Below, one piece after another: positions 23,431-32,674 of a stretch of 36,086 nt of DNA. Made by a program: the position numbers and the translations under genes. Where the stretch lies: the NCBI GenBank assembly GCA_016124495.1, contig WGNP01000022.1, forward strand, positions 1 to 36,086. The letters run 5' to 3'. The notes beneath the pieces are model-generated. The model searched no databases. It was not told the origin of the DNA and was given only the letters and a program-made list of their open reading frames with translations. Each line of letters opens with the position of its first letter. The first letter of the stretch is position 1. The stretch comes from Hyphomonas sp. Its GTDB lineage: Bacteria > Pseudomonadota > Alphaproteobacteria > Caulobacterales > Hyphomonadaceae.

Positions 23431-24411
23431 TTACCTCAGGAAATTCAGAAGCGACAGGGAGGAGAGCCGTGAGGTGATCATGAACGACGCTTCCAGGGCT
23501 GTTTCGAGTTGCTTGAGCGCCGTGGCTGCTTCGTACTGGTCGCGGGCCCACAGGCTGTTCAGTTCTTTGGTGAAGATGGTCTCTTCGATATCGAGGGAAG
23601 CCTTTTCCATCTCGATCTGCGATTGCGTCACGCCGCGGTCCGCACGCAGGTTGGTCAGGTCTGACAGGCCCGCGCTCACCTGCTCAGCGCCGGCCAGAGA
23701 GATTTCCGGATTGGTCCTGAACAGGGCAGGGCTGCTGGCGGGATCCGACAGGGCCATCACGGCGAGACCGGAGATCAGCTTGACGATGGAGGCATCGTTT
23801 GCGGTCACGGCATCAGGATCCGAAGCGTTGATCGCACTGCGCAGCGCGGAGGTCTGCCAGCCGCCACCCGGTGCATTGAAGTAGGTATCGAGCGCCACGG
23901 CAAAGTCTGTTGAGCTGGCGGACACATCTGCAAGGTTGCGAATCACATCAAGCAGATCGCCAGGGCTTCCGAGCGGCTGCGTGTCGGTTGCATCGCCAGC
24001 AAAGAGAAAACGTTCGCCAAAGCGCACGTTCACCAGATTAAAGACCTGCCCGAGCGCTGCCTCTGCGTCACGCGCTGTCAGGCCCTGGAGCCTTTGATCC
24101 TTGCTTATGACGGCGTCACGCATCTTCGTGTCGAGACCGGCGACGCGCTCGTTGATCAGGGTCAGGCTGCGCTGCGTCACCTCAAGGCGCCCTTCGCGAA
24201 GGCTGAGCTGTTCGCGCCGCAAGCCGATGTCTTCGACGGCTTTCTGGCTCAGCATGGCAGTGCCAATCCGGCCGGAAAGCTGGGCGGTGAGATCGGAATA
24301 GCGCCCTGTCGTGGCCTCCTCGGCGGTTCGCGTCAGGCTCTCGCGCAGGCTGGCGACAGTCTGGCCGAAGGCGGGGGAGATGATGTGGCTGGCGGGGGGG
24401 GGAATCCGCAT
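23431..24411 (-). CDS. flgL: FlgL, hook-filament junction protein
   Basis: This 326-aa protein has a flagellin-like N-terminal helix (TVASLRESLTRTAEEATTGRYSD) and a C-terminal helix pair (IEMEKASLDIEETIFTKELN, ARDQYEAATALKQLETALEASFM) typical of FlgL. The protein begins MRIPPPASH; the PPP codons come from nine consecutive C residues on the reverse strand (24402-24394), a tract prone to slippage. It caps the hook before filament assembly. Only 4 bases separate it from flgK. Confidence 0.85.
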   Translation of the reverse strand: MRIPPPASHIISPAFGQTVASLRESLTRTAEEATTGRYSDLTAQLSGRIGTAMLSQKAVEDIGLRREQLSLREGRLEVTQRSLTLINERVAGLDTKMRDAVISKDQRLQGLTARDAEAALGQVFNLVNVRFGERFLFAGDATDTQPLGSPGDLLDVIRNLADVSASSTDFAVALDTYFNAPGGGWQTSALRSAINASDPDAVTANDASIVKLISGLAVMALSDPASSPALFRTNPEISLAGAEQVSAGLSDLTNLRADRGVTQSQIEMEKASLDIEETIFTKELNSLWARDQYEAATALKQLETALEASFMITSRLSSLSLLNFLR

Positions 24412-24415
24412 GATC

Positions 24416-25864
24416 TCAGAGTTCCATCAGAGTATTGATCATCTTGCCCGCGACCTCGATGACGCGCGCGTTCGCGGCGTAAGCCTGTTCTATGAGCAGC
24501 AGATCCTGAAACTGGCTGTCGAGATCGACGCCTGTCGCCGACCGCTCGGCTTCGAGGAGTATGACATACTGCGCCTGAGACGAAGACAGTGCGGCTTCAT
24601 GAGAGATGCGCGACTGGCCTGCGAGCGACGAAATCTGCGCTGCCATGCCGGTCGCGGAAAAGCCGCCCTGAAAGCCATTTGCAGTGACCGACTGGACGGC
24701 CGTGAAAGCGTCAAACAGGCCCTTAAGGATGGATTGATTGCCGGCGTTACCGGGCGTAGCGGCGCCGAGGCCGTCGCGCAGGCGCCAGACGGCGCCTCCC
24801 TGCTGGGGGTCGACCGCCGCGTTGATCGAGATCCTTCCGGCGAGGCCTGATCCGCCGCCTGGGTCCGTATCGATGAACAGTCCCGGGTCGCCGGGTGTCT
24901 TGGTCGGATCGATCGCATCATCAGACAAACGGCTGATGAGATCGCTGGCAATCGTGTCAAGCTGATCGCTGAGGGCAGGGAGTTCCTGGTCACGCAGCGT
25001 GAAGAGGGCGCCGAACATACCGCTGGAGACGGCGCCGAACGAGGAAGCGCCCGGCGTGATCTCTACACCGTCAACGCTTATGCCGGAAAGGGCGCCATTG
25101 GCGAATGTCTGATTGAGGCCAAAGGTCGGCGTGGGCGTGAACTCTATCGTCCGGGCTTTGCCAGCAAGCAGGAAGACACCTTCCGGCGTCATGATATCGA
25201 TCTTGCCGTAATCGCGTTCGATCGTCTGGACCGGAATGTATTCTGCAATGGCGTCGAGTACACGCTGACGTTCGTCCAGCAGGGCGGCGGCTTCAGGGCT
25301 GGTGCGGTTGGCGCCGGCAAGGCGGTTGTTGAGGCTCTCGACCTGTTTCAAAGCCGAGTTTACAGCGCTGACGCCCTCAGCGATCTCGCGGTCCGCTTCT
25401 GTGCGCTGAGTTGAAACAATCCCGGAGAGGCTCTTGAGCTCACTCGTTATGTTTCTGGCTGCAGTTAACAGTGCAGCGGCGCTGCTGGAGGATTCCGGTG
25501 TGGCAACCGAACGCGAGAGTGCTGTTTCAAAGTCAGAGAAAGTCTTGAACAGGCCGGTCCCGTTAGCCGTGTCGCCAATGCGGCTGGAGATGGACTGCCA
25601 GGTTGAGGCAAGGACATTGGCCTGTGAGACGTCGCTGGTCAGCTCGCGGCGCGCAGCCTTTACAGCGGTATCCTGGGCGCGGGTAATGCCATTCGACATC
25701 ACCCCGTTGCCCTGTCCGCCGATCATCGCTTCACTCAGCGTGACCGAACGGCGCACATAGCCGGGCGTCGTCGCATTGGCGACGTTGCTCGCGGCGATGT
25801 CGGCCCTCAGGCTGCTAGCCTGAAGGCCGGACTTCGCGGCGGAGATGGCGCTGGAGAGACTCAC
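24416..25864 (-). CDS. flgK: FlgK, hook-associated protein 1
   Basis: This 482-aa protein starts at GTG 25864 and shows the rod/hook N-terminus SLSSAISAAKSGLQASSLRADIAASNVANATTPGYVRRSV in family order, a variable middle and the C-terminal DLDSQFQDLLLIEQAYAANARVIEVAGKMINTLMEL-type helix (only the pattern is cited). It is the first hook-filament junction protein, secreted through the flagellar export apparatus. Length is within the family range. Confidence 0.95.
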   Translation of the reverse strand: MSLSSAISAAKSGLQASSLRADIAASNVANATTPGYVRRSVTLSEAMIGGQGNGVMSNGITRAQDTAVKAARRELTSDVSQANVLASTWQSISSRIGDTANGTGLFKTFSDFETALSRSVATPESSSSAAALLTAARNITSELKSLSGIVSTQRTEADREIAEGVSAVNSALKQVESLNNRLAGANRTSPEAAALLDERQRVLDAIAEYIPVQTIERDYGKIDIMTPEGVFLLAGKARTIEFTPTPTFGLNQTFANGALSGISVDGVEITPGASSFGAVSSGMFGALFTLRDQELPALSDQLDTIASDLISRLSDDAIDPTKTPGDPGLFIDTDPGGGSGLAGRISINAAVDPQQGGAVWRLRDGLGAATPGNAGNQSILKGLFDAFTAVQSVTANGFQGGFSATGMAAQISSLAGQSRISHEAALSSSQAQYVILLEAERSATGVDLDSQFQDLLLIEQAYAANARVIEVAGKMINTLMEL

Positions 25865-25893
25865 TCAGAAGTCCGCCTTACCGTTCTGGTTCT

Positions 25894-27222
25894 CTATCGC
25901 TTCAGGTTCGTTGTTTCCTGAAGCATGTCATCAACCGTCTGGACGATCTTCGCATTCGACGAATAGGCCCGCTGGGTTTCGATGAGATCGGTCAGTTCGG
26001 CCGCGATATCGGTGGTCGACTCCATCAGCGAGTAGCCCGCAACGCCGCCAACCGGGCCGTTATTGGCGTCCCAGAGATAGAGGTTGCCGCTCTGGCCTGA
26101 CAGCGCATAGGACTGGGCGTCGAGCTCCCTGAGGCCAAGCATGTTTGGAACGTCGGCGACCGGGATCTGATAAAGCGTGCGGCGGAAACCTGTATTGTAA
26201 AGCGCCTGCACATAGCCCCGGTCATCGACTTCAATGGACTGGACTGAGCCGATCGGCGTGCCGTCCTTGGTGACGGCCGTGGGTGCGAAAGGCGCGGCAA
26301 ACTGTGAAACACCTTCGCTTTCGCCGGGCCTTCCGATGAAGACTTCGACCGGCCCGTGCGGCAAGGTCAACGAGACCACACCCGTGGTAGCGTCGTAAGT
26401 TGCCCCGTTGGTGGCGGGGGGAGTGGGGATGGTGGGGGTCGCGGACGTTAGTCGGCCGCTTCCCGTAGCCGCATCGCTGAAGACTATGTCGAGAGAGCCG
26501 ATCGATGCAGCGCCCGTGGCGGTATCGAAGATCTCGACGGTCCATTGGTTGCTTGCGTTAGCGGGCGCGGTGGGTGCAACGGGTGTAAACTGGAAGGTGA
26601 GTGTTTCGCCGCGGCCGATGTTATCGTAGTATTCAACTGGCAGCAGGTAGGCCTCGGGAGATCCACCAACACGGGTTGAACTTGCAGGCAGGTTAATACC
26701 AAGATCGATCCGGGCTGTCGGGGTTGCCGAAAACTGCGCTGAGGCAAGATTGACCGGCTGGAGGTCGACGCCGCTGTTGCGCACGACGTTGCCGATATTG
26801 CCTGAAGAATCTGCGGGCCAGCCGAGCAGGAAAAGTCCGCTCTGGGTGCGAAGGTTGCCATCCTTGTCAGGGTAGAATGAGCCGGTTGGCGTGAGCCTCA
26901 GGCTTCGCTCTGCTGCAGGTGTGCTCAATCCGGAGACGTCGGTTACGGGGAGCAATCCCCTGCCCGAGACGGCCACATCGGTCGAACTGCCGGTCGAGAT
27001 GAGGGCGCCCGAATTGCCTATGTCCTTATACGTTTCAACACGGACACCGCCCGCAGCATAAGATGAAGAGCGCTGCTGCAGGACCATGCTGGAGAAATCG
27101 ACCTGGCTGCGCTTGTAGCCGTTGGTTCCCGCGTTAGCGATGTTGTCGGAAATCGCCGCGAGGCGTGTGCCATTGACACTCAGCCCCATTACCCCGGCGT
27201 TCAGGGATGATGAAATGCTCAT
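25894..27222 (-). CDS. flgE: FlgE, flagellar hook protein
   Basis: This 442-aa protein has the hook N-terminus ISSSLNAGVMGLSVNGTRLA, ISDNIANAGTNGYKRSQVDFSSM, FlgE body domains including a GSFYPDKDGNLRTQSGLFLLGWP motif, and the C-terminal LTDLIETQRAYSSNAKIVQTVDDMLQE helix in typical order. AGGAG lies 9 bases before the ATG. The 123 bases upstream separate it from motB; a convincing sigma-54 promoter, common for hook genes in Caulobacter, was not found. First gene of the unit flgE-flgK-flgL-flgI. Confidence 0.95.
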   Translation of the reverse strand: MSISSSLNAGVMGLSVNGTRLAAISDNIANAGTNGYKRSQVDFSSMVLQQRSSSYAAGGVRVETYKDIGNSGALISTGSSTDVAVSGRGLLPVTDVSGLSTPAAERSLRLTPTGSFYPDKDGNLRTQSGLFLLGWPADSSGNIGNVVRNSGVDLQPVNLASAQFSATPTARIDLGINLPASSTRVGGSPEAYLLPVEYYDNIGRGETLTFQFTPVAPTAPANASNQWTVEIFDTATGAASIGSLDIVFSDAATGSGRLTSATPTIPTPPATNGATYDATTGVVSLTLPHGPVEVFIGRPGESEGVSQFAAPFAPTAVTKDGTPIGSVQSIEVDDRGYVQALYNTGFRRTLYQIPVADVPNMLGLRELDAQSYALSGQSGNLYLWDANNGPVGGVAGYSLMESTTDIAAELTDLIETQRAYSSNAKIVQTVDDMLQETTNLKR

Positions 27223-27345
27223 ATCTGGTTGCTCCTGCGTCAGATTAAGCCGCAGTGTGGAGCGAAGATGTAAACAACCCGATAATCCGCGTTCACACTT
27301 TCAGCATAGTGTGTGGGGGCTGGCCGAGTATTCCGGCGCCAGGCC

Positions 27346-28206
27346 TCAGTCGGTCAGGATCGTGATCGAGATGCGCCGGTTCTGGGCGGCGGCCGGATTC
27401 TCCCTGTTCAGAGGTGCGGTATCTGCCTTGCCTGAAACTTCGCGCATTCGCCCTGGTTCGATGCCGGAGCGCAGCAGCAGGCGGCGCGCTGCGTTGGCAC
27501 GGTCAGCCGACAGGTTCCAGTTGTCGTAGACTGCGCCGTTCCGGTAGCCCCGATTGTCCGTATGGCCTGCAATCTTGAAATCATTCTCAAAAGTCAAAAA
27601 CGATTTAGAGACCACGTCCAGGAGCTCAATCAGCAGGTCAGAGGGCACGGCGCGGCCGACAGGAAAGAGCGGCTCGCTCTCGGAGTCGACCAGTTCCAGA
27701 ACAATGCCCTCGGGCGACATCTTTATAAGAAGGTGCTCTGAAAGCTGGCGGCTCTCGTTGCCAAGCGATTCCTTCAGGGACTCTAGGTTGTCTGCAATCG
27801 CCTGCGCTTCAGCCTGTGATGCGGTATTTTCGCTTTCGCTTGTCTGAGCCGCCTCTTTGAATGATGCATTCGACGCGGGAGATTCGATGCTACGCTCATG
27901 TGATGCACCGGTGCCGGTTCTTGCGAGTGTCTCTTCGGTGAACACCGAAGAGCCGTTCAAAGCGTCTGAACCGCCTCCCGAAATCCGGCTCATCGGAATG
28001 GTCGGGTTAAAATAGTCGGCGAGACCCTTGCGCTGTTCCTCGGTGGTCGCGTTGAGGAGCCACATCAGGAGGAAGAACGCCATCATTGCTGTCACGAAGT
28101 CCGCATACGCAACCTTCCAGGCGCCGCCATGGTGTCCGTCAGCCTTGTAGACCTTCTTTCGTCTGATGATTATCGGCTGCGCTGCAGCTGATTGCTCGGT
28201 ATTCAT
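27346..28206 (-). CDS. motB: MotB, stator protein with OmpA-like domain
   Basis: This 286-aa protein has a single N-terminal membrane helix with the proton-binding aspartate D36 in AYADFVTAMMAFFLLMWLL. After the plug and linker region, the C-terminal OmpA/peptidoglycan-binding domain includes FKIAGHTDNRGYRN, LSADRANAARRLLL and the final AAQNRRISITIL. Start 28206 is chosen over the longer frame that runs into fliM: the ATG there precedes the basic segment RRKKVYKADGHHGG typical of MotB before the membrane helix. MotA is encoded in the divergent operon. It lies apart from motA, an arrangement common in alphaproteobacteria. Confidence 0.95.
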   Translation of the reverse strand: MNTEQSAAAQPIIIRRKKVYKADGHHGGAWKVAYADFVTAMMAFFLLMWLLNATTEEQRKGLADYFNPTIPMSRISGGGSDALNGSSVFTEETLARTGTGASHERSIESPASNASFKEAAQTSESENTASQAEAQAIADNLESLKESLGNESRQLSEHLLIKMSPEGIVLELVDSESEPLFPVGRAVPSDLLIELLDVVSKSFLTFENDFKIAGHTDNRGYRNGAVYDNWNLSADRANAARRLLLRSGIEPGRMREVSGKADTAPLNRENPAAAQNRRISITILTD

Positions 28207-28292
28207 GGGGCACCTGACTTCTTCAGGCCTTCCGGATATCAGATCAGGCTCACTAATCGGCGTAGAAAACCCTCGAGGTTGATCCCGGCCCG

Positions 28293-28307
28293 ATAACCAT
28301 TCTTCAA
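28293..28307. promoter_or_regulatory. Weak CtrA-like box between motB and fliM
   Basis: ATAA-CCATTCT-TCAA has the N7 spacing of a CtrA site with two mismatches to TTAA-N7-TTAA, in the 154-base divergent gap between motB and fliM. Position is suggestive; the match is too degenerate for confidence. Confidence 0.2.
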
Positions 28308-28360
28308 CCAATTCGTCTTCATAAGGCAGAAGGTTAACATAAATGCCCTGAAGGTTCACA

Positions 28361-29266
28361 ATGTCCTCTGTGCTGCGCAAAAAGATTGATGCCGGGGTAG
28401 GTATGCCCCCGGCGATCTTGCAGTTTGACGATTTCTGGGAGCCCCTGCAGGCGAGCGTCGCGTCCTGGTTTTCCGGCACTTATGCAATTGAGACGAGGGC
28501 CATTCCCGAGTCGCGCCGTATGGTTCAGGGTAACATCGCCCGCAGTCATCTCGAAAAACTAGCCTACTTCATTTTCAACTCGAGATTCTCGCCTGGCCTG
28601 TGCGCCATAGGGATCGACGAGGCGGGCGTTGCGATGAATGCCCAGCATCGGCTCCAGCAGCCCTCCGATAATCTCGAAGGGGTCTCTGAACTTTTCAGGA
28701 AGCTGCTGCTCGAGACGCCTGTCGTTGATCTCTGGCGCCTCGTTTCTTCGGAGCTGTCGGATCACAGGGCGGGCGGATCACAAGCTCCGCTTACAGATTT
28801 CTCCGCCGCTGCAGGTGGGTTCTCGCCAGCGCAGCGCTATCTGCTGGTCGACTTTGCTGCACCCAAAGACGATCAGGTCGCCCGGATATGCATCGTCTTT
28901 CACTTTGACTATGTCCAGCAAGCCGCCGATGAGTTCCAGCAGACGGCAGCGCGTCAGCGCCAGGCCTCGGTCGGAAAGGGGCAGGGGGGCGACACGCTCC
29001 GTAAAAGCGTGAAGTCGTCGATGATCAAACTGGACGGTGTGCTGGAGCGCCTGACGCTCTCGATCGGAGAGTGTTCGCGCTTTGAAGTCGGCCAGTTGAT
29101 TGCCTTGTCTGACGTCGACACGACGCGTGTCTCGCTGCAGGCCGAAACCGTAAATGGCAGCGTCGATATAGGCCAATGCGAAATGGGTGTCTGGAAACGC
29201 CAGCGCGCCTTGAAACTCAAAACCCCCATTCTCGAGCCCTTTACCCGGGAATTAGCTAAACTTTAA
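28361..29266 (+). CDS. fliM: FliM, flagellar motor switch protein lacking the usual N-terminus
   Basis: This 301-aa protein is a FliM/FliN-family member. The middle region (FWEPLQASVASWFSGTYAIE through RYLLVDF and ARICIVFHFDY) matches the FliM CheC-like domain order, and the C-terminal SpoA domain ends LTLSIGECSRFEVGQLIALSD, then MGVWKRQRALKLKTPI. The canonical N-terminal LSQxEIDALL peptide, which binds CheY-P in E. coli FliM, is absent: the protein starts MSSVLRKKIDAGVG. FliM in the C ring links FliG to FliN. GAAGG at 28350-28354 precedes the ATG. It leads the operon with motA. Confidence 0.8.
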   Translation: MSSVLRKKIDAGVGMPPAILQFDDFWEPLQASVASWFSGTYAIETRAIPESRRMVQGNIARSHLEKLAYFIFNSRFSPGLCAIGIDEAGVAMNAQHRLQQPSDNLEGVSELFRKLLLETPVVDLWRLVSSELSDHRAGGSQAPLTDFSAAAGGFSPAQRYLLVDFAAPKDDQVARICIVFHFDYVQQAADEFQQTAARQRQASVGKGQGGDTLRKSVKSSMIKLDGVLERLTLSIGECSRFEVGQLIALSDVDTTRVSLQAETVNGSVDIGQCEMGVWKRQRALKLKTPILEPFTRELAKL

Positions 29267-29308
29267 CGACGATATTGGGGCCGCGGGCCCGCAGGACGGA
29301 GCTGGTAA

Positions 29309-30187
29309 GTGAACGCAGCAATTGGACTTACAATCACGGTGGTGATGGTCTTTGGCGGCTACATACTGGCGGGCGGCAAGATGGATATCATCCTGCACTC
29401 GCTGCCTTTCGAGATGATGATGATCGGGGGCGCCGCAACGGGCGCCTTTGTGGCGGCCAATGATTTCAGCACGATCAAGCATACGATGGGCGACCTTGCC
29501 ACCGCCTTTGCCGGGCCGAAGTGGAAGAAGAAGGACTATGCTGACCTCCTCTGCCTGATGCATGAGCTGCTCGTCGTCCTGAAGCAGAACCCTGTCGATA
29601 TCGAGGCGCATATTGAGGCGCCGCAGGAATCTTCGATCTTCACGAAATACCCGCGCATCCTCAAAGATCATGACGCAATCGAGATGATCTGCGACACGAT
29701 CCGCTCGATGATCATGAACTTTGACAATGTCCATCAGGTTGAGCTCCTGCTTGAGAAACATCTTGAAAGTCTCGCTGAAGACAAGCTGCATGGATCGCAC
29801 GCTCTGCAGAGCATGGCGGATGCGCTGCCGGCACTTGGAATTGTGGCGGCTGTCCTGGGCGTGATCAAGACGATGGCCTCTATCGACAAGCCACCTGAAG
29901 TGCTGGGCGGGATGATCGGCGGCGCGCTGGTCGGCACATTCCTCGGCGTATTCCTGGCTTACGGCGTTGTCGGCCCCTTTGCTGCGCGCGTGAAGCATAC
30001 GCGAATGGAAGAGCATGTCTTCTATTCTATGATCGGTGAGGTGCTGGTGTCGAACCTTCACAAGAACCCCGTGAATATAAGCCTCGAAGTGGCGCGCCGG
30101 CATGCGCCCTCGCGCGTGCGTCCGTCTTTTGATGAAGTCGAGCAGGCGATCAAGGAACTCAAGAGGGACCTGAAGCAGGCGGCATGA
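29309..30187 (+). CDS. motA: MotA, stator protein
   Basis: This 292-aa protein has four membrane helices (about 3-22, 33-50, 170-190 and 203-222) and a large cytoplasmic loop. The conserved prolines are in ALPALGIVAAVLGVIKTM and YGVVGPFAARV. The glycine-rich GGMIGGALVGTFLGVFLAYG forms the last helix. It conducts protons with MotB and drives rotation. The GTG start has GGAG 8 bases upstream. Its stop overlaps the next gene as ATGA, so the 583-aa periplasmic protein is translationally coupled to MotA. Confidence 0.96.
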   Translation: MNAAIGLTITVVMVFGGYILAGGKMDIILHSLPFEMMMIGGAATGAFVAANDFSTIKHTMGDLATAFAGPKWKKKDYADLLCLMHELLVVLKQNPVDIEAHIEAPQESSIFTKYPRILKDHDAIEMICDTIRSMIMNFDNVHQVELLLEKHLESLAEDKLHGSHALQSMADALPALGIVAAVLGVIKTMASIDKPPEVLGGMIGGALVGTFLGVFLAYGVVGPFAARVKHTRMEEHVFYSMIGEVLVSNLHKNPVNISLEVARRHAPSRVRPSFDEVEQAIKELKRDLKQAA

Positions 30188-31935
30188 AGCGCATTGGCTG
30201 GATCCTTCTCTGCGGACTGTTCCTGGCTCAGCCAGGTCAGGCGCTCCAGGAGCCTCCGGCTGGCCCGGAGCCTGACGCCCGACGCTCCGAGTTCTCAAAC
30301 GAACTGGATGCATTCGTCCGCCAGGCCCTGACTGAGGGCCTGCTCGATCCCATCGGCACTGAAAAACCCGCTGCTGGCCCGAAATCGATTGTGCCGGAGG
30401 CGGCCGAAAAGGATGCTGAAAATCCGTCCACGAAGGGTGTCGTGGCCGGGTTGACCGATTGTGCCGCGCCTTACCCCCTGGACTTTTCAGAGTTCCGGAG
30501 CCTGCGGCGCTACAGCGACATATACGCCTACCGCGAAGAGACCGTTGCGGAAGGCGAGGTTCAGGAGATCCATGCGGGCGCGAGGCTGGCCAAGGCCTAC
30601 ATCGCGCTCGATCTTGCTGCAGAAGCCGCCATGACAATCAAGACCGGCCGCGACCAGCAAACCACTGCGCTCCAGAACCTTGTTACACTGCTGGAAGGGC
30701 GGGGGCCTGCGCCATCCGGCTACTTTGCAGAACTTGCAGGCTGCTATCGGCAGGCAGGGATCTGGCGCGCGCTTTCGCTGGTGTCAAAGAAAGATCCGGC
30801 AGGCCCGGCGCTGCTTGAGGCGCACATGGGGGCGTTCCGCGAATTGCCGCCTCTCCTGCGCGAACGGGCCGCGATGATCGCAATTCCGGCGCTTGACGTC
30901 ATGAACCAGAGGCCGACCGCGAAGCTGCTGCTCGCCAGTTTTACCTCAGACGAGATCGCAGGCTCTTCACAGCTTCAGTTCAACGACGCTTTGATCCGGC
31001 TTGGCGAAGGTGATCCGGGTGCTGAGCGACTTATCGAACGCTATCTCGTCCAGTCACGTTTCGAGGAAGCGGCGCTCGCCTCGCTCATTCGCAACAAGCA
31101 GTCTGTGAACGGGGCCCTTCGCGAGGTCCTGCTCGACAAGACACTAACCCGGATCGAGCTTGCCCGGCAAGATGCAGATGTGCGGGCCAAGTTGGGCTTT
31201 GTGCTCAGTGAGCTGAGTGAGACTGCCGATTATGAGCCGATGATGAGTCTGGCGGGGCTTCCCAGCATGCAGTCAGACGAAGCGCGCAGCATGTTGACCC
31301 GCCATCTGGTAACCAGCCTGCAGAGCGATCTGGACGGCGATAATTCGCTACGCGCCCTCGCCGCCATTGAGGCCATGATAAAGGATGAGGGCATCCTCGA
31401 CGCTGTGCCTGAACGGGCTGCGCTTTTCGAGTCGGCCACGCTGGTTGCCGTCCGGCTCGGTTTTGCTTCCCTCGGCGATGCACTTGCGGTCAAGGCGGAA
31501 GGGGGGGAGGGATCAGCTGAAAAGCGCGCGCTTCTGGCTTACCGGAAAAAAAACTATCCGGAAGTCTATGACCTGGCCCGGCAGCATAACTCAAGCCAGC
31601 GCGTCAACCTGATTGCTGCGCTGGCAGCAATCGATACGCAGGATGGTAAAAGACTTGCTGCGTTTGAGGGCCGTCTCAAGCTCGAGCCGGACACAATCCT
31701 TGCCTTGATAGAACAGGATGCGACGACCAGCCATTGGCTGGTGTCGGACCGTGTCTACCAGGCCGCCCGGAAACTCGGCAGCGATGATCATAAGCTGCGT
31801 GTCGATCGCGTGATGCGGCTCAAAAGCCTCCCGGCGGAGCCTGTCGCGAACACGCGCGTGGCGATGTCGGCCATTTCGGGAAAACTCAACAGTTCGCGCC
31901 AGACCCTGGCATCCCTTTCGGCGGAGGCGCCCTGA
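30184..31935 (+). CDS. Unknown large periplasmic protein coupled to motA
   Basis: This 583-aa protein has a signal peptide (MKRIGWILLCGLFLAQPGQA) and is then mostly alpha-helical, with repeated short amphipathic helices and Leu/Ala/Arg-rich segments (RAKLGFVLSELSE; LIERYLVQSRFEEAAL; LRALAAIEAMIKDEG) suggesting a solenoid or TPR-like fold. A predicted periplasmic protein, starting ATGA-overlapped with motA and followed by flgF (TGATG overlap), is likely to act with the stator or rod. I recognise no family. A MotC-type stator partner is one possibility because MotE, the MotC chaperone, is also encoded here; sequence resemblance to MotC was not seen. G7 (31501-31507) and A8 (31546-31553) tracts lie in the gene. 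Confidence 0.65.
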   Translation: MKRIGWILLCGLFLAQPGQALQEPPAGPEPDARRSEFSNELDAFVRQALTEGLLDPIGTEKPAAGPKSIVPEAAEKDAENPSTKGVVAGLTDCAAPYPLDFSEFRSLRRYSDIYAYREETVAEGEVQEIHAGARLAKAYIALDLAAEAAMTIKTGRDQQTTALQNLVTLLEGRGPAPSGYFAELAGCYRQAGIWRALSLVSKKDPAGPALLEAHMGAFRELPPLLRERAAMIAIPALDVMNQRPTAKLLLASFTSDEIAGSSQLQFNDALIRLGEGDPGAERLIERYLVQSRFEEAALASLIRNKQSVNGALREVLLDKTLTRIELARQDADVRAKLGFVLSELSETADYEPMMSLAGLPSMQSDEARSMLTRHLVTSLQSDLDGDNSLRALAAIEAMIKDEGILDAVPERAALFESATLVAVRLGFASLGDALAVKAEGGEGSAEKRALLAYRKKNYPEVYDLARQHNSSQRVNLIAALAAIDTQDGKRLAAFEGRLKLEPDTILALIEQDATTSHWLVSDRVYQAARKLGSDDHKLRVDRVMRLKSLPAEPVANTRVAMSAISGKLNSSRQTLASLSAEAP

Positions 31936-32648
31936 TGTCCACCGCAATTTACACGTCGCTCGGTCGCCAGCAGGGCCTCATGCAGGAAATGCAGGTTGTT
32001 TCCAACAATATCGCGAACTCCAACACGACTGGTTACAAGACAGACCGTGCCATATTTGCAGAGTTCCTTGTCTCTCCCGGGCAATCCCAAGACTCGGTTT
32101 CGATGGGCGGCCTGGGCGGCCATGCGTTCAGGATGGCTCAGGGCGAGATGAGGATCACGGGCGGCCAGTTCGACCTCGCCGTGCAGGGCGAGGGGTTTTT
32201 TGTCCTGCAAACAGATCAGGGGCCGCGTCTGAGCCGCGCCGGACATTTTCAGCTGTCGTCTGAAAGCACGCTGATTGATGCCTTCGGAAACAGCGTTCTC
32301 GGGGCGGGCGGAAATCCGATCACGATCCCTCCTGACGCGTCGCAGGTTGCGATCGGAACGGATGGGTCGATTTCCGCCAACGGACAATTGGTCGACCGGG
32401 TCGGTGTGGTAACACCTCAGGGCCAGCTACTGCGCGATACGAACACCTTCTTTTCTGCGCCTGAAGGATATGCCCCGTTCGAAGAAGCAATTGTGGTCCA
32501 GGGCGCCCTTGAAGGCTCCAACGTTTCTCCCATTCTGGAGGTTGCCCGAATGATTGAAGTCCAGCGTGCCTATGAAGCCGGCCAGGCCATGATGGAGCGC
32601 GAAGATGACCGGATAAGCCAGCTTATCACATCCCTGCGCGAACGCTGA
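31935..32648 (+). CDS. flgF: FlgF, proximal rod protein
   Basis: This 237-aa protein starts MSTAIYTSLGRQQGLMQEMQ, with the rod motif VVSNNIANSNTTGYKTDRAIF, then GGLGGHAFRMAQGEMRITGG, FDLAVQGEGFFVLQTDQGPRLSRAG and the C-terminal MIEVQRAYEAGQAMMEREDD. It belongs to the cytoplasmic-to-periplasmic rod series flgB, C, F, G. ATG 31935 overlaps the previous stop codon. Length is normal. Confidence 0.92.
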   Translation: MSTAIYTSLGRQQGLMQEMQVVSNNIANSNTTGYKTDRAIFAEFLVSPGQSQDSVSMGGLGGHAFRMAQGEMRITGGQFDLAVQGEGFFVLQTDQGPRLSRAGHFQLSSESTLIDAFGNSVLGAGGNPITIPPDASQVAIGTDGSISANGQLVDRVGVVTPQGQLLRDTNTFFSAPEGYAPFEEAIVVQGALEGSNVSPILEVARMIEVQRAYEAGQAMMEREDDRISQLITSLRER

Positions 32649-32674
32649 CGTGCCACTGACTTGAGGAAAGTTCC

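Noticed and set aside
27223..27345. Sigma-54 promoter before flgE
   Set aside because: TGGC motifs occur, but none has TTGC at the proper distance.
29252..30637. 461-codon frame antisense to motA and the next gene
   Set aside because: Shadow of MotA; composition is Arg/His-rich with no match.
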